From the NCBI GenBank assembly GCA_963775445.1, contig CAVZIT010000007.1:1-64000 (forward strand): DNA of 64,000 nt. Reading direction: 5' to 3'. Both the position numbers and the translations under genes were made by a program. The stretch comes from Dokdonella_A sp963775445. GTDB lineage: Bacteria; Pseudomonadota; Gammaproteobacteria; Xanthomonadales; Rhodanobacteraceae. Below the pieces are notes generated by a model. The model was not told the DNA's origin and ran no database searches. It worked only from the letters and a program-made list of their open reading frames with translations. Below are positions 10,275-19,847 of the stretch, in pieces (position 1 is the first letter of the stretch; each line of letters begins with the position of its first letter).

Positions 10275-11463
10275 GTCTGGTCGTCTGGCCGTGATTCCCG
10301 ATAAAGGTTTTGAAAAGCGGCTGCCATCTTCGCAAGCGAAAATTCGGCCAGGACCCGTTCGCGCGCGGTCTCACCGCAGTGACCGCGCAAATGCTGGATC
10401 GCGCGCCAACGCTCCAATGCGGTACTGAGCGCGACCGGATCGCCTGCCGGCACCAGCAAGCCGGTACGTCCATCATCGATCAGTTCGAGATTGCCACCGA
10501 CGTCGGTGGCTACCACGGGAAGTCCACAGGCCATCGCTTCCAGGATCGCATTGGACATGCCCTCGGTGGCTGACGCCAGCGAAAAGGCATCCAGCGTCGA
10601 CAGCAACGACGCCACATCGCTGACGTCGCCGTAAAGCGCGGACTTTCGCTGCCGATACCGGCTGCGGCGATATGCGCTTCCAGATCGGCGCGCAACGGAC
10701 CATCGCCGATGAGCAACAAACGTGCATGCGGTATCTTGCGTTGCAGATCGGCAAATGCGGCGAATCAGATCGCAGTGACGTTTGACGGTGGTCATGGCTC
10801 GCTACGCAACCGATCAGGAATTCATCTGCGCCAAACCCAAGTTCGCGCGCGCAATTCCGCGCGGCGCGCGCATCCGCCGGCCGGAAGTGTTCTACGTCAA
10901 CGCCGTTGGGAATACATTGCATGCGGGAACGTGGAGCGCTCTCGTGGCGCACCAAGGACTCCAGAATCGCCTCTGCCGGCGCAACGATACGGTCATACCG
11001 ACTATTGAGGAATCGAAAGAGCATGCGCAAACTCGGACTTTTCTGGAATCCGGTGTCGCGCCGATTGGAGACACGAGCGGCGTTCAACGAACCGCGCGGT
11101 AACAATGCGTTTAGCACGTCGGATTTTTCGTGTTGCGACTGGATGACATGAAAATCGTGTGCGTCGCACGAGTCTGCGCAGCGTCCAGTACGCCCGCCAC
11201 CCGGAAATACCGTAAATCGCACCGCACAGGCTCATACATCATGCGCATGCGTGGAGAATGCAATGTCGGCGTGCAATCTGTTCGGCGCCTTTCGGTTCCC
11301 GACAGAGTTGCACGAGCGTAATGCGAATAGTGTTCAGCGGTAGCAGGCCGAGAAGATTGCGCAAAAAGCGCTCACTGCCGCCGGGTTCCAGGATCGCGGT
11401 GTCGGTTAATACCAATAGCCGCAGGCGCCCTTCGGGTATCGCCGCGCCCGTGACCAGGACGCC
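10263..11463 (-). CDS. GT4 glycosyltransferase (multiply frameshifted)
   Basis: Another family 4 glycosyltransferase, broken in at least four places as sequenced. Its N-terminus is visible at 11300-11440 ('LLVLTDTAILEPGGSERFL'), followed in other frames by 'QSQHEKSDVLNALL', 'DRIVAPAEAILESL', 'CIPNGVDVEHFRP', and finally the C-terminal donor site 'SATEGMSNAILEAMACGLPVVATDVGG' split over 10470-10600. It ends near 10263 ('MLA' then TGA) if the last frame is shifted by one base. No start codon fits cleanly after the beta-barrel stop at 11465, so the 5' boundary is approximate. The order of motifs shows one complete GT4 enzyme, not several genes. Confidence 0.72.
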
Positions 11464-11464
11464 A

Positions 11465-12814
11465 TCAACGCTTGTAGCTGAGCACGAAAAACACGAGGTT
11501 TTCGTTGTAGCCTTGATCGGCCGCAGTGCTGGTGCGTTGATCGTGCGTCACATTGAGGCGCCAGCTCCAGTGCTGCGAAATCTGTTGGGTGACGTAGGGT
11601 CCATAGCTCAGGATCTCATCGCGCCGGTCAATCGAGGTGTATCGGCTCGTCTCCTCACCGGCGGCGAAGCCCAGCGTCCAGTTTGGACCAAGGAGGTAAT
11701 CGATGCTGGCGCTGCCGCCGTGAGCGGTTTCATTACGATCCGGTTCGTTGTCGTAGCTTTGCCGGCGATAGTACGGCGCTACGCGCAGCGAGACCCGCTG
11801 CCCATTGAACGCGTAGCTGGCATCGACGCGATTCTCCAGAAATACCTGCGGCGTGATCTGGTTGTTGCCGTTCGTGATACTGCTGATGTTGCTGCCGATC
11901 TGGGTCGGATCGACGACAAGGTCCTGGGTGGCATCGCCGAACTGGCGTGCCAGTCCCAGGCCGAACGTACTGCGCGCGCTGGCCTGCCAGTCGACATTCG
12001 CGCGCGCGAGTACGCCGGACTGATCCGGCAAGCCGCGGGCAAACGTGAAGTCCGACCAGCCGAGCGCCGCATCGATATTGAAATGGGCGAGCTTGCTGAC
12101 ATAGCGGCCAAACAACTTGTAGCTGTCGTAGTTCGCGCCGGTCGCTATCTGGTCGCTGGCGGTCCCCTGATCGAACGCAACGTGCTCGATTTCGAGATTG
12201 CCGGAAATCTGATCGGTCGGATTCAGATCCTTCAATGCGCGAAGCGCAGCAAAGCCGCGCTGCGAGTTGAATTCCTTGGTTTTTGATGCCGCGCTGTCGA
12301 TGTAGCGAAGCTCGGCCTGCCCACGCACTGTCTCCCCAAGCCGAAAGCTGAGGGTCGGACCTGCGGCAAACACATTGGTCTGTTGGAGATTCGTGGGCGT
12401 GTTGCGCGAAAGCGTATTTACCGGTTGCTCGCTGGCGTAGTCCTCGACCGAGAATGCCAGGCGCTGCGGCGCGATGACCCAGTTGAACAAGCCGGAAAGC
12501 TGTCCACGGAACTCGTTGCCGAACGCACCCTGCAGATAATCCCGATATTCGATTCGGCCGGCAGCGCGCGCCTGGACGGTCGAACCTACCTGATTGAAGC
12601 TGAAGTCGATGCCCGGAATCAATACATTCTGGCTGACCGGATCGTCCGCACTCAGGTTGATGTTGTCGCTGTGTTCGATACCAAGATCAATGGAATAGTC
12701 AAGCTGCACGGCGCCGACCGACTGCATGGATAGCACGAGTCCGAAGCCGACAGCCGAGACGAGGATCTTGCGATTCAACATGCGTTTCCCCTTCGGCAAC
12801 GGCGTCATGTTCAT
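11465..12814 (-). CDS. outer-membrane beta-barrel protein of the EPS locus
   Basis: An intact 449-residue secreted protein. A signal peptide ('ILVSAVGFGLVLSMQSVGA') follows either the coupled ATG at 12814 (ATGA overlap with the kinase) or an internal Met at 12781. The rest consists of alternating aromatic/polar strands ('LDYSIDLGIEHSDNINLS', 'YRLNVTHDQR'-like terminal strands) and ends in 'FFVLSYKR', close to a beta-barrel signature. Comparable barrels occur next to chain-length and kinase genes in exosortase/EpsL-type EPS loci, where they are thought to help polymer exit or anchoring. The family assignment (EpsL/TIGR03016-like) is by context and general appearance only. Confidence 0.72.
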   Translation of the reverse strand: MNMTPLPKGKRMLNRKILVSAVGFGLVLSMQSVGAVQLDYSIDLGIEHSDNINLSADDPVSQNVLIPGIDFSFNQVGSTVQARAAGRIEYRDYLQGAFGNEFRGQLSGLFNWVIAPQRLAFSVEDYASEQPVNTLSRNTPTNLQQTNVFAAGPTLSFRLGETVRGQAELRYIDSAASKTKEFNSQRGFAALRALKDLNPTDQISGNLEIEHVAFDQGTASDQIATGANYDSYKLFGRYVSKLAHFNIDAALGWSDFTFARGLPDQSGVLARANVDWQASARSTFGLGLARQFGDATQDLVVDPTQIGSNISSITNGNNQITPQVFLENRVDASYAFNGQRVSLRVAPYYRRQSYDNEPDRNETAHGGSASIDYLLGPNWTLGFAAGEETSRYTSIDRRDEILSYGPYVTQQISQHWSWRLNVTHDQRTSTAADQGYNENLVFFVLSYKR

Positions 12815-13602
12815 GGCGCCTGATTGAACACCACGCCGGCAAGCTTTTCCGGATCGAAGTTCGCGGCTGCCTGGTTGATCGCAGCGGGCGTATCGTGTCC
12901 ATAGCCGGCGACGAGAACGACAAAGTCCGCGAGATCGGACAGGATGCGCGCATCCGGTGAACCTTTGGTTGCCGGTCCATCCAGGAACAGGTAACGATCC
13001 GCATAACGACAGCGCAATGAATCGAGTACGGCGCGCATGCGGAAAGATGAGAAATACTCGCCACTCATTTCACGCGACTTGCCGGCCGGTATCAGGCGCA
13101 GACGCGGAATACCCGTACGGTACAGAATCGGCTCGATACCGATCGACGGATGATCGAGATAATCGATCAACCCAGGAGCACCATCGGTGGCGAACGCCCG
13201 ATGCTGCATCGGATGGCGCAGATCGCAATCGATCAGGAGGGCGGTGCGCGCCTCGTCGAATGCAAAGGCGGTCGCAAGATTGCGCGCAACAAAGCTGCCG
13301 CCGGAACCCGAGCTCACCGGAGCCACCATCGTTATGAAGTTGTGTTCGCCGCCCATTGCCAGCAAGCGCGTGCGGACTTCGCGAAACGCATCGGCTTGCG
13401 GGCGCAATGCGTCGTCGCGGTGAATCAGTCGACGTTGTTCGAGTTGCCGTGGCTTCAATGCGGCGGGCTCGATCATGCGTGCGATCGAACGACTCGTCGT
13501 TGCTCGGTGAGCGAGTGCGCCAGTGGCGGCAGCCAGTGCGTCGCCGACCCGATCCGGCACTTGCTTGTCGCTGTCGGGTTTGTCGACTTCAGTTTCGTTC
13601 AT
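12811..13602 (-). CDS. CpsD/CapB-family BY-kinase-like ATPase lacking the Walker A lysine
   Basis: A 263-residue MinD/ParA-type P-loop protein of the bacterial tyrosine kinase (CpsD/CapB/Wzc C-domain) family. The Walker A' motif 'LLIDCDLRHP' (residues 122-131) and Walker B 'YLFLDGP' are clear. However, the Walker A site at residues 95-103 reads 'PVSSGSGGS', with Gly102 where the lysine of GEGKS/T should be. No C-terminal tyrosine cluster is present. It overlaps its neighbours by ATGA on both sides (13599-13602 and 12811-12814) and lies directly after the chain-length protein, its usual partner. It may be a catalytically weak or regulatory pseudokinase. The DNA around the site shows no frame problem. 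Confidence 0.85.
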   Translation of the reverse strand: MNETEVDKPDSDKQVPDRVGDALAAATGALAHRATTSRSIARMIEPAALKPRQLEQRRLIHRDDALRPQADAFREVRTRLLAMGGEHNFITMVAPVSSGSGGSFVARNLATAFAFDEARTALLIDCDLRHPMQHRAFATDGAPGLIDYLDHPSIGIEPILYRTGIPRLRLIPAGKSREMSGEYFSSFRMRAVLDSLRCRYADRYLFLDGPATKGSPDARILSDLADFVVLVAGYGHDTPAAINQAAANFDPEKLAGVVFNQAP

Positions 13603-15150
13603 TGCGAAGCCTGCAACCGGATCCAGTACAAAAGGGCATAGGCGGCGCCGACCGCGAGGATGATCAGAATGGCAGCAGCGGTACGCGCGCGTTCGCGTAC
13701 GCGATCATGTGACGTGCGGTAGATCGGAATGGTCGCGAGGACCGGCAAATTGGTAGCTCGCTCGAGTTGCGCCGCGGAGCGCACCCGCGGATCGAAGCGG
13801 GCAAGGCCGAACAACAGAACGAGCGGCAGCGCGACACCTGCGGCAAGTCCGGCCAGCGCGAAATGCATCAGCCTCAGGCCCGATGGCTGCAACGGCATGG
13901 CGGCCGGATCCTGAATGTGAAAGGTCAGGCCCTGCCCCGCCTCGTCGAGATTCATCGAAACGCGCGCATTCTCGCGTCGCTTGAGCAAATCCTGGTAGAT
14001 GTCGCGATTGACATCGTAATCACGGGTCAGCTCGGATAGCGCATTCTCGGAATTGGCGATGCGCTTGCTGCGCTCAAGCTCCTGCTGCAGCAACGTTTCG
14101 CTTGCGCTCATCCGCGATTCGGCGGCAGCCCGCGTGCTGCGAATGTCGGCCTGCTTGCTCTTGAGTTCCTGATAGAGCGGGTTGAATTGGACGTTTTGGT
14201 CGAGTGCGGTGGGCGTGCCGGCCAGCTTGGCGTTCTGCTTCTGATCGGTGGCCTTCTGCAATTGCTCCTTGAAGGTCCGCGATCTGGTGGCGCACCCGGA
14301 CAACATCCGGATAGCTGTCGGTATAGGTCAGCAACAACTTGTCGAGTTGCGCCTGCAATTCGGCGAGCTGGGCGCGGAAAACACCCTCGCGCGTTTGCAC
14401 CGCGGTCACTTCGGACTCGCCGGAAAGCTGCGCCGCCAGCGTGGCTTCCTTCGAGCGCGCCTCCATCGCATCCATGCGCGCGCTTTCCACCTGGCTGCGC
14501 AGCTGGCTGATACGGGTATTGGTGTCGGTTTCGCTGCCCGGTCGCGCATCCACATTCGACTTCGCGGTATTGCTTGAGCTTGTTCTCGGCGCTGGTCAAC
14601 TTGTCGCGATACGCCTCGACCTGGCTATCGATGAACTCGAACGCATCTCGGCTCTCGTGCTGTTTGGATTCGAGGCTCTCCTGGATGAACAGCGCAGCCA
14701 TGCGCTTGGTGACCTCGAAGGCGCGTTTCGGATCGGAGTCGGAATAGGTGATCTGCAGCAGATTGTCTCGCGGCGCCTTGATCTCGGTGCGCCCCTTGAT
14801 CCGGTCGATGATGCGGTCCTGCTCGAGCGGGCTGGGTGTTTGTCCATCCAGCCGCCCGTATTGAGAATATCGTTCATGACCTTGCGGCTGAAAATCACCT
14901 GACGCGCAATGCCGGCGCGATCCGCCACGCCGGTAGTCGAGGCGCGGCCTTCCAGCAGCGGTTTGATGATGTCGCTCTCCTGCACCAGGATCGTGGTCGA
15001 GGCAACGTATTTCTTTGGCCAGAGTGAGGCCGATGCCGCCAAGGCCGCCAGCGCGATCACGGCAAAAATCACGCACAGCGTAAACAGCCGACCTCGACCC
15101 TCGGTCCAGAGGACCGAAGCCAGCTCGTTCAGAGGAACCATTTCGTTCAT
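13599..15150 (-). CDS. Wzz/GNVR-type polysaccharide chain-length/co-polymerase protein (frameshifted)
   Basis: An inner-membrane polysaccharide co-polymerase of about 515 residues. Its N-terminal segment has a transmembrane helix ('FTLCVIFAVIALAALAAS') followed by 'YVASTTILVQE'. Two long coiled-coil stretches follow ('DKLTSAENKLKQYR', 'LAELQAQLDKLL'). The GNVR-like region 'SELTRDYDVNRDIYQDLLKRREN' is intact, and a second transmembrane helix with a C-terminal tail (13620-13900) closes the protein. Frame changes lie near 14840, 14560 and 14290. It resembles the chain-length determinants of exosortase-type EPS loci. It would set polymer length with the adjacent BY-kinase-like protein. Confidence 0.85.
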
Positions 15151-15177
15151 TGCGGGATTTCGATATTTCCGATCAGA

Positions 15178-15817
15178 TCAGAATGCGCGCAGCGGCACCG
15201 TGATGACGTCACCCGGCTGCACCGGATAGTTCGTCGACAGATCGCCATCCTGCAAGATCTTGTCCAGACGGACCGCGTAGGCCTTGGTGCCTTCACCTTC
15301 CTTGCGGTACAGATCGGTGCCGTCGGGCGCCGCGAATTCGGTGACGCCGCCGGCGGCCAGCACCGCATCGAGCACGGTCATGCCTTGGCGATACGGGATC
15401 GAGACAGCTTGGCGCACGGCGCCGGTCACGCGCACGCGGGACAGGTATTCGTGGCTGCGAAGCTGCGTCAGGATCACCGTGACCTGAGGGTCGCGCACAT
15501 AGGTGCTGAGTTTGTCCTTGATCTCGGCGGCGACTTCATCCGGCGTCTTGCCGCCGGCCTTGACGTCGCCGACCAGCGGCACCGAGATCATGCCGTCCGG
15601 GCCGCACCGGCATCGACGCACTCAAATCGGGGTTGTGCCAGACGGAGACCTGGATCTGGTCGTCGACGCCGATGTGATAGGCCGCCATGGACTGGGTTTC
15701 CGGATTCACCCGGGGCGGAGCCTGGGTCGATCCGGTCATGCCCGTGGCACAGCCGGCGACCGTCAGGACGACTGACAGAACAAGCAGGCGCAGCAAGGAA
15801 TTCATGGCTTTACTCAT
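15178..15817 (-). CDS. Wza-type polysaccharide export lipoprotein (one frameshift)
   Basis: An outer-membrane polysaccharide export protein of about 212 residues. A lipoprotein signal ends in the lipobox 'LTVAGC', followed by the Poly_export domain start 'YHIGVDDQIQVSVW'. After one frame change near 15600 come 'ISVPLVGDVKAGGKTPDE', the SLBB-like segments 'VRVTGAVRQ' and 'MTVLDAVLAAGG', and the final 'VQPGDVITVPLRAF'. Starts at 15817 and 15805 are both possible; the latter places the signal peptide right at the N-terminus. It is the first gene of the minus-strand EPS operon, 27 nt before the chain-length gene, so the operon promoter should lie between 15820 and 15880. Confidence 0.87.
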
Positions 15818-15880
15818 CTGTTTGGGAATCGTTAAGATTATCATGCTTTGGTGGCGCTTCCGGAAGCTCGCGGCAACCGG

Positions 15881-16890
15881 TCACACGGCGTAATAACCGC
15901 GGTACCACTCGACGAATCGGGCGATCCCCTCCTCCACCGTGGTGCCCGGATGGTAGCCGGTATCGCGCGCCAATTCCTCGACATCCGCGCAGGTGTCCGG
16001 CACGTCGCCCGGTTGCAGCGGAAGCAGGATCTTTTCTCGCCGCTGCGGCCCAGGCACGTCTCAAGGACCTCGATATAGCGAGCCAGTTCCACCGGCTGGT
16101 GATTGCCGATGTTGTAGAGGCGGTACGGCGCACTCGATGTAGCCGTCGACGGCGCGCGCGGATCGAACTCGGGATCGGGCGCCGCAACGCGATCGAGCGT
16201 GCGGATGACCCCTTCGACGATATCGTCGATGTAGGTGAAATCCCGCGTGTGCTTGCCATGGTTGAACACCTCGATTGGCTCGCCCGCGAGAATCCTGCGC
16301 GTGAACAGGAACAGCGCCATATCCGGCCTTCCCCATGGGCCGTAGACGGTAAAGAACCGAAGGCCCGTGGTCGGCAGGCCATACAGATGACTGTAGGTAT
16401 GCGCCATCAGCTCGTTGGCCTTCTTGGTCGCCGCATACAGGCTGACCGGATGATCGACCGGGTCGCGCACCGAAAACGGCAGCTTGCGATTGGCACCGTA
16501 AACCGAACTCGACGAGGCATAGACCAGGTGCTCGATCTTGCCGTGCCGGCAGGCTTCGAGGACATTGATGAAACCGACCAGATTGCTCTCGACGTAGGCG
16601 TACGGATTCTCGATCGAGTAGCGCACGCCGGCCTGGGCAGCAAGATTGACCACGCGCTGCGGTCGAAATTCGGCGAACGCGCGCTCCAGTGCGGGCCGAT
16701 CTTCCAGCGCCGCGCGCACCAGGTGAAAAGCCGGCTGCGACGTGAGTCGGGCGAGCCGTGCTTCCTTCAGGCTCGGATCGTAGTAGGCATTGACGTTGTC
16801 GTAGCCGAGCACCTCGTCGCCTCGGGCGAGCAGGCGTTCGCTCAACGCCGCGCCGATGAAACCGGCAGCGCCCGTGATCAGGACACGCAT
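15881..16890 (-). CDS. NAD-dependent epimerase, UDP-glucuronate 4-epimerase-like (one frameshift)
   Basis: An extended short-chain dehydrogenase of about 336 residues. It has the NAD-binding 'GAAGFIGAAL', the catalytic 'YASSSSVYG' and YxxxK in 'YAATKKANELMA', and 'RFFTVYGPWGRPDMALF', which is characteristic of CapI/LpsL-type UDP-glucuronate 4-epimerases that make UDP-galacturonate. One extra base near 16035 breaks the frame; the corrected C-terminus reads 'EGIARFVEWYRGYYAV' and stops at 15881. It would supply an acidic sugar nucleotide for the EPS made by the adjacent operon. A UDP-Glc/GlcNAc 4-epimerase role cannot be excluded. Confidence 0.87.
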
Positions 16891-17088
16891 GCGTCATTCC
16901 GTGGGGGCATCGGTAGCTTCAACAATTCCCTGACTTCCATTGGGTCCGACTCAATTGGGCGTGGCTCAATCGGGGGGTGAATCAATCCAAAGCTCCATGC
17001 AGTACCCATGCCAACGCGACTGGTTCCGGCGCCGGCGCAGCGGCCCATCGAACCGACGCGATCTTATCCAACAATTTCCATTCGCCCC

Positions 17089-17416
17089 GAGCGTAGCGGC
17101 CGAAGGCCATCCACACCACCGTTCTCGCTGAGCGTAGCGGCCGAAGGCCATCCACACTACCGTTCTCGCTGAGCGTAGCGGCCGAAGGCCATCCACACCA
17201 CCGTTCTCGCTGAGCGTAGCGGTCGAAGGCCATCCACACCACCGTTCTCGCTGAGCGTAGCGGCCGAAGGCCATCCACACTACCGTTCTCGCTGAGCGTA
17301 GCGGCCGAAGGCCATCCACACTACCGTTCTCGCTGAGCGTAGCGGTCGAAGGCCATCCACACTACCGTTCTCGCTGAGCGTAGCGGCCGAAGGCCGCGAA
17401 GTCGAAGCGCACTCCA
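17089..17416. repeat. 41-bp tandem repeat array, 8 copies
   Basis: The core GAGCGTAGCGG begins at 17089, 17130, 17171, 17212, 17253, 17294, 17335 and 17376, exactly 41 bp apart each time. Units differ only by C/T changes at two positions. Each unit contains the half-element GAGCGTAGCGGCCGAAGGCC, which is also part of the palindromic elements scattered from 17.4 to 23.3 kb. Because 41 is not a multiple of three, open frames across it are artefacts and no protein is encoded. It lies between the epimerase and dehydrogenase genes. Confidence 0.95.
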
Positions 17417-17560
17417 ACCGGGCCCTTCGACTCCAGGGTGAACGGAGTTGTGGTTCGGGCCTACGCTCAGGGTGAACGGAGTTGTGGTTCGGGCCTACGC
17501 TCAGGACAGGCGAAGTCGAAGGGCCGGCTCACCCTCATCCGACTGCGGCAACTTTCCCCG
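17395..17560. repeat. dispersed palindromic (REP-like) elements after the array
   Basis: Three degenerate copies of an element built from CGAAGTCGAAG / CTTCGACTTCG arms and a CTACGCTCAGG core lie here. Two are near-identical neighbours containing GTGAACGGAGTTGTGGTTCG (starting near 17441 and 17474). The rest of the gap from 16891 to 17662 holds no convincing gene. Confidence 0.8.
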
Positions 17561-17662
17561 CCAGCGGGAGGAGGGGCAGCGCGTGGCATGCGTTGCGCCT
17601 CGTGGTTTCCCGCCTGCTCCATATAGTTATTATGCTTTGGTCACTGCCGTGGCTCACAGGGA

Positions 17663-18955
17663 TCAAAGTCGATCATCCACCCGTTCCCGCGGCAGCACCT
17701 GTTTCACATCGAACAGCACGCAACCGGATTTGCCGAGGGCGCGGATCCCGTCGACCCCGAGCTCGACGAACTGGTGATGGGCAACGGCCAGAACGATCGC
17801 ATCGTACTTGCCGGGCTTCAGCGTCGGGACCAGATCAAGCCCGTATTCGTGACGAGCCTCATCCGCGCTGACCCACGGATCGTGGACATCGACATGTGCG
17901 TGGTAGCTCTCGAATTCCCGGATTACATCGACCACGCGCGTATTGCGCAGATCCGGGCAGTTTTCCTTGAACGCGAGGCCCAGCACCAGGATATCGGCAC
18001 CGGCGGCGTGCATGCGTTTCTGTGTCATCAGCTTGACCACGCGCTGTGCGACGTGCTCGCCCATGCCGTCGTTGATGCGCCGCCCCGACAGGATCACTTC
18101 GGGGTGGTAGCCGATCTGCTGCGCCTTGTAGGTCAGGTAATACGGATCGACGCCGATGCAATGCCCGCCGACGAGCCCGGGCCGGAACGGAAGGAAATTC
18201 CACTTGGTGCCCGCTGCGGCCAGCACCTCGCTGGTGTCGATGCCGAGACGGTGGAAGATGAGCGCAAGCTCGTTGACCAGCGCGATGTTGAGATCGCGCT
18301 GGGTGTTCTCGATGACCTTGGCCGCCTCGGCGACACGAATGCTCGATGCGCGATGCGTGCCGGCCGTGATGATGCGCCGGTACAACGCATCCACGAACTC
18401 CGCCGCGGCCGGGGTCGATCCGGAAGTGACCTTTACGATGGTTTCGAGCCGATGCTGCTTGTCGCCCGGATTGATGCGCTCGGGACTGTAACCGGCATGG
18501 AAATCCCGGTTGAACATCAATCCGGACTCGCGCTCGATGATCGGCACACAGACTTCCTCGGTTGCGCCCGGATACACGGTCGATTCGTAGATCGCGATTC
18601 CGCCGCGCTGGATTGCCTTGCCCAGCGTGTGGCTCGCACCTTCGAGCGGCCCGAGATCAGGGCGCCGCGACGAGTCGATCGGCGTCGGCACGGTAACAAT
18701 GAAGACATTGCACCGCGCCAGATCAGCTGGATCGCTGCTGAATTCAAGCCCGGTCGCGGCCGTCAACTCGTCGCTCGATACCTCGAGTGTATGGTCGCGC
18801 CGCTCGCGCAGTTCGGCGACACGTGCGCCGTTGATATCAAACCCGAGCGTCGGCAGCGAATGACTGAATGCAACCGCCAGCGGCAAACCGACGTAGCCGA
18901 GGCCGATGACGGCCACGCGGGCGTCTTCGAAGCGAGGCAGCGGGGCAGCGTCCAT
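17663..18955 (-). CDS. tviB: UDP-N-acetyl-hexosamine 6-dehydrogenase (TviB/WbpO type)
   Basis: A 430-residue nucleotide-sugar dehydrogenase of the UDP-Glc/GDP-Man DH family, intact. The NAD-binding Rossmann motif 'VIGLGYVGLPLAVAF' is at residues 16-30, followed by 'TVPTPID', 'YESTVYPGATEE', and the catalytic Cys266 in 'GGHCIGVDPYY'. The C-terminal substrate domain has 'VLGLAFKENCPDLRNTRV'. This pattern is closest to TviB/WbpO enzymes that oxidise UDP-GlcNAc or UDP-GalNAc to the uronic acid. It lies across the repeat region from the EPS operon on the same strand and should supply an acidic aminosugar for it. The gene symbol is by family resemblance. Confidence 0.88.
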   Translation of the reverse strand: MDAAPLPRFEDARVAVIGLGYVGLPLAVAFSHSLPTLGFDINGARVAELRERRDHTLEVSSDELTAATGLEFSSDPADLARCNVFIVTVPTPIDSSRRPDLGPLEGASHTLGKAIQRGGIAIYESTVYPGATEEVCVPIIERESGLMFNRDFHAGYSPERINPGDKQHRLETIVKVTSGSTPAAAEFVDALYRRIITAGTHRASSIRVAEAAKVIENTQRDLNIALVNELALIFHRLGIDTSEVLAAAGTKWNFLPFRPGLVGGHCIGVDPYYLTYKAQQIGYHPEVILSGRRINDGMGEHVAQRVVKLMTQKRMHAAGADILVLGLAFKENCPDLRNTRVVDVIREFESYHAHVDVHDPWVSADEARHEYGLDLVPTLKPGKYDAIVLAVAHHQFVELGVDGIRALGKSGCVLFDVKQVLPRERVDDRL

Positions 18956-19124
18956 CGGGAAATCCGCGAAATCAAAGCGCGCGAGTTTAGCAGGGTGACT
19001 TAAGAGTCCCTCACGGATTTCTCAGTCGCCCACGCGCGGCCAAACCACCCTCATTCCTTGCGGCACCTTCTCTTCTCCCGCCAGGGGGACAAGGTGCCGA
19101 AGGGATCAGGGTGGCCCGGTCTGC
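18956..19124. other. 5' region of the dehydrogenase gene, no gene seen
   Basis: This stretch holds the leader of the TviB-type gene and a CTTCTCTTCTCCCGCCAGGGG-like segment common in the dispersed repeats that follow. No open frame here has coding character. Confidence 0.5.
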
Positions 19125-19575
19125 GAAGCGCCCTTCGACTTCGCCTGTCCTGAGCATAGGCCGAAGGCCGAAGCCGAAGGGCTCAAGGTGAACGGAAGGG
19201 AGGTTCGGCGTTGGCCTTGCGGGTGGACCGAGCGAAGTCCCACCCAAGACCGTTCTCACTGAGCGTAGCTCGCGTGAGCGAGCGAAGTCGAAGTGCCGAT
19301 GTCGGGGTCGCCTTCAACTTCCAGTTTCCGCATGGTGCCCTTCGACTTCGCCTGTCCTGAGCGTAGGCCGAAGGCGCGAAGTCGAAGGGCTCAGGGTGAA
19401 CGTTGAAATTAGATCGCTACAATCAGGATCAACGGAATCGGGTGCATGCTGCGAGCTGTCCCTTTTTCTGCTGGCGGGAGAAGGTGCCGAAGGGATGAGG
19501 GTGGCCCGGTCTGCGAAGCGCGCCCTTCGACTTCGCGCCTGCGGCGCTACGCTCAGGGTGAACGGTGTGGTGGGA
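19125..19575. repeat. about 450-bp direct repeat, left copy
   Basis: This block contains palindromic TTCGACTTCGCCTGTCCTGA elements, a 'GGTGGACCGAGCGAAGTCCC' segment, the stretch 'AGATCGCTACAATCAGGATC', and CGGGTGCATGCTGCGAGCTG. The same segments recur in the same order and orientation at 22760-23290 with few differences. The left copy lacks an internal stretch of about 49 bp that the right copies have. The two blocks flank the amidohydrolase and carboxylesterase genes. Confidence 0.85.
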
Positions 19576-19737
19576 CGCAATGCTCGGAGGAACGGTCTCG
19601 TGGGACGCTACGCTCGGATGAACGGCGTGTTGGGACCCTACGCTCGGATGATCGCTCTGGTGCGGGGTGAAACACAGCGACGAAAACATACCGCAACAGC
19701 CGAAAAAGCAACTTACAAGGGACGGCTGATTCCCGTT

Positions 19738-19800
19738 CGCCCTGAGCCCTTCGACTTCGGCCTTCGGCCTACGCTCAGGACAGGCGAAGTCGAAGGGTTG
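19738..19800. repeat. single palindromic REP-like element
   Basis: A near-perfect stem: the left arm CCCTTCGACTTCGG and the right arm CGAAGTCGAAGGG enclose a CCTACGCTCAGGACAGG core. It is one copy of the element family found repeatedly between 17.4 and 23.3 kb. It lies 3' of the amidohydrolase gene and could act as a transcript-stabilising or terminating hairpin. Confidence 0.8.
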
Positions 19801-19847
19801 CCCTCTGCGAACGTCGAACGCGACGGATCTGCCAGCCCCAAGCCGAA

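Noticed and set aside
3563..15817. Exosortase/PEP-CTERM system
   Set aside because: Several genes resemble those of exosortase-type EPS loci, but no exosortase gene or PEP-CTERM protein is visible in this window.
15385..16980. Long plus-strand open frame of 531 codons opposite the export and epimerase genes
   Set aside because: It is an antisense shadow in high-GC sequence; the minus strand shows clear family motifs with a lipobox and SDR signature.
16966..17319. Open frame with an apparent 41-residue protein repeat in the tandem array
   Set aside because: The period of 41 bp is not a multiple of three; the 41-residue periodicity is an automatic result of reading three units in turn.
17089..17416. 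Possible CRISPR array
   Set aside because: Units are contiguous with no unique spacers, and no cas gene is present.
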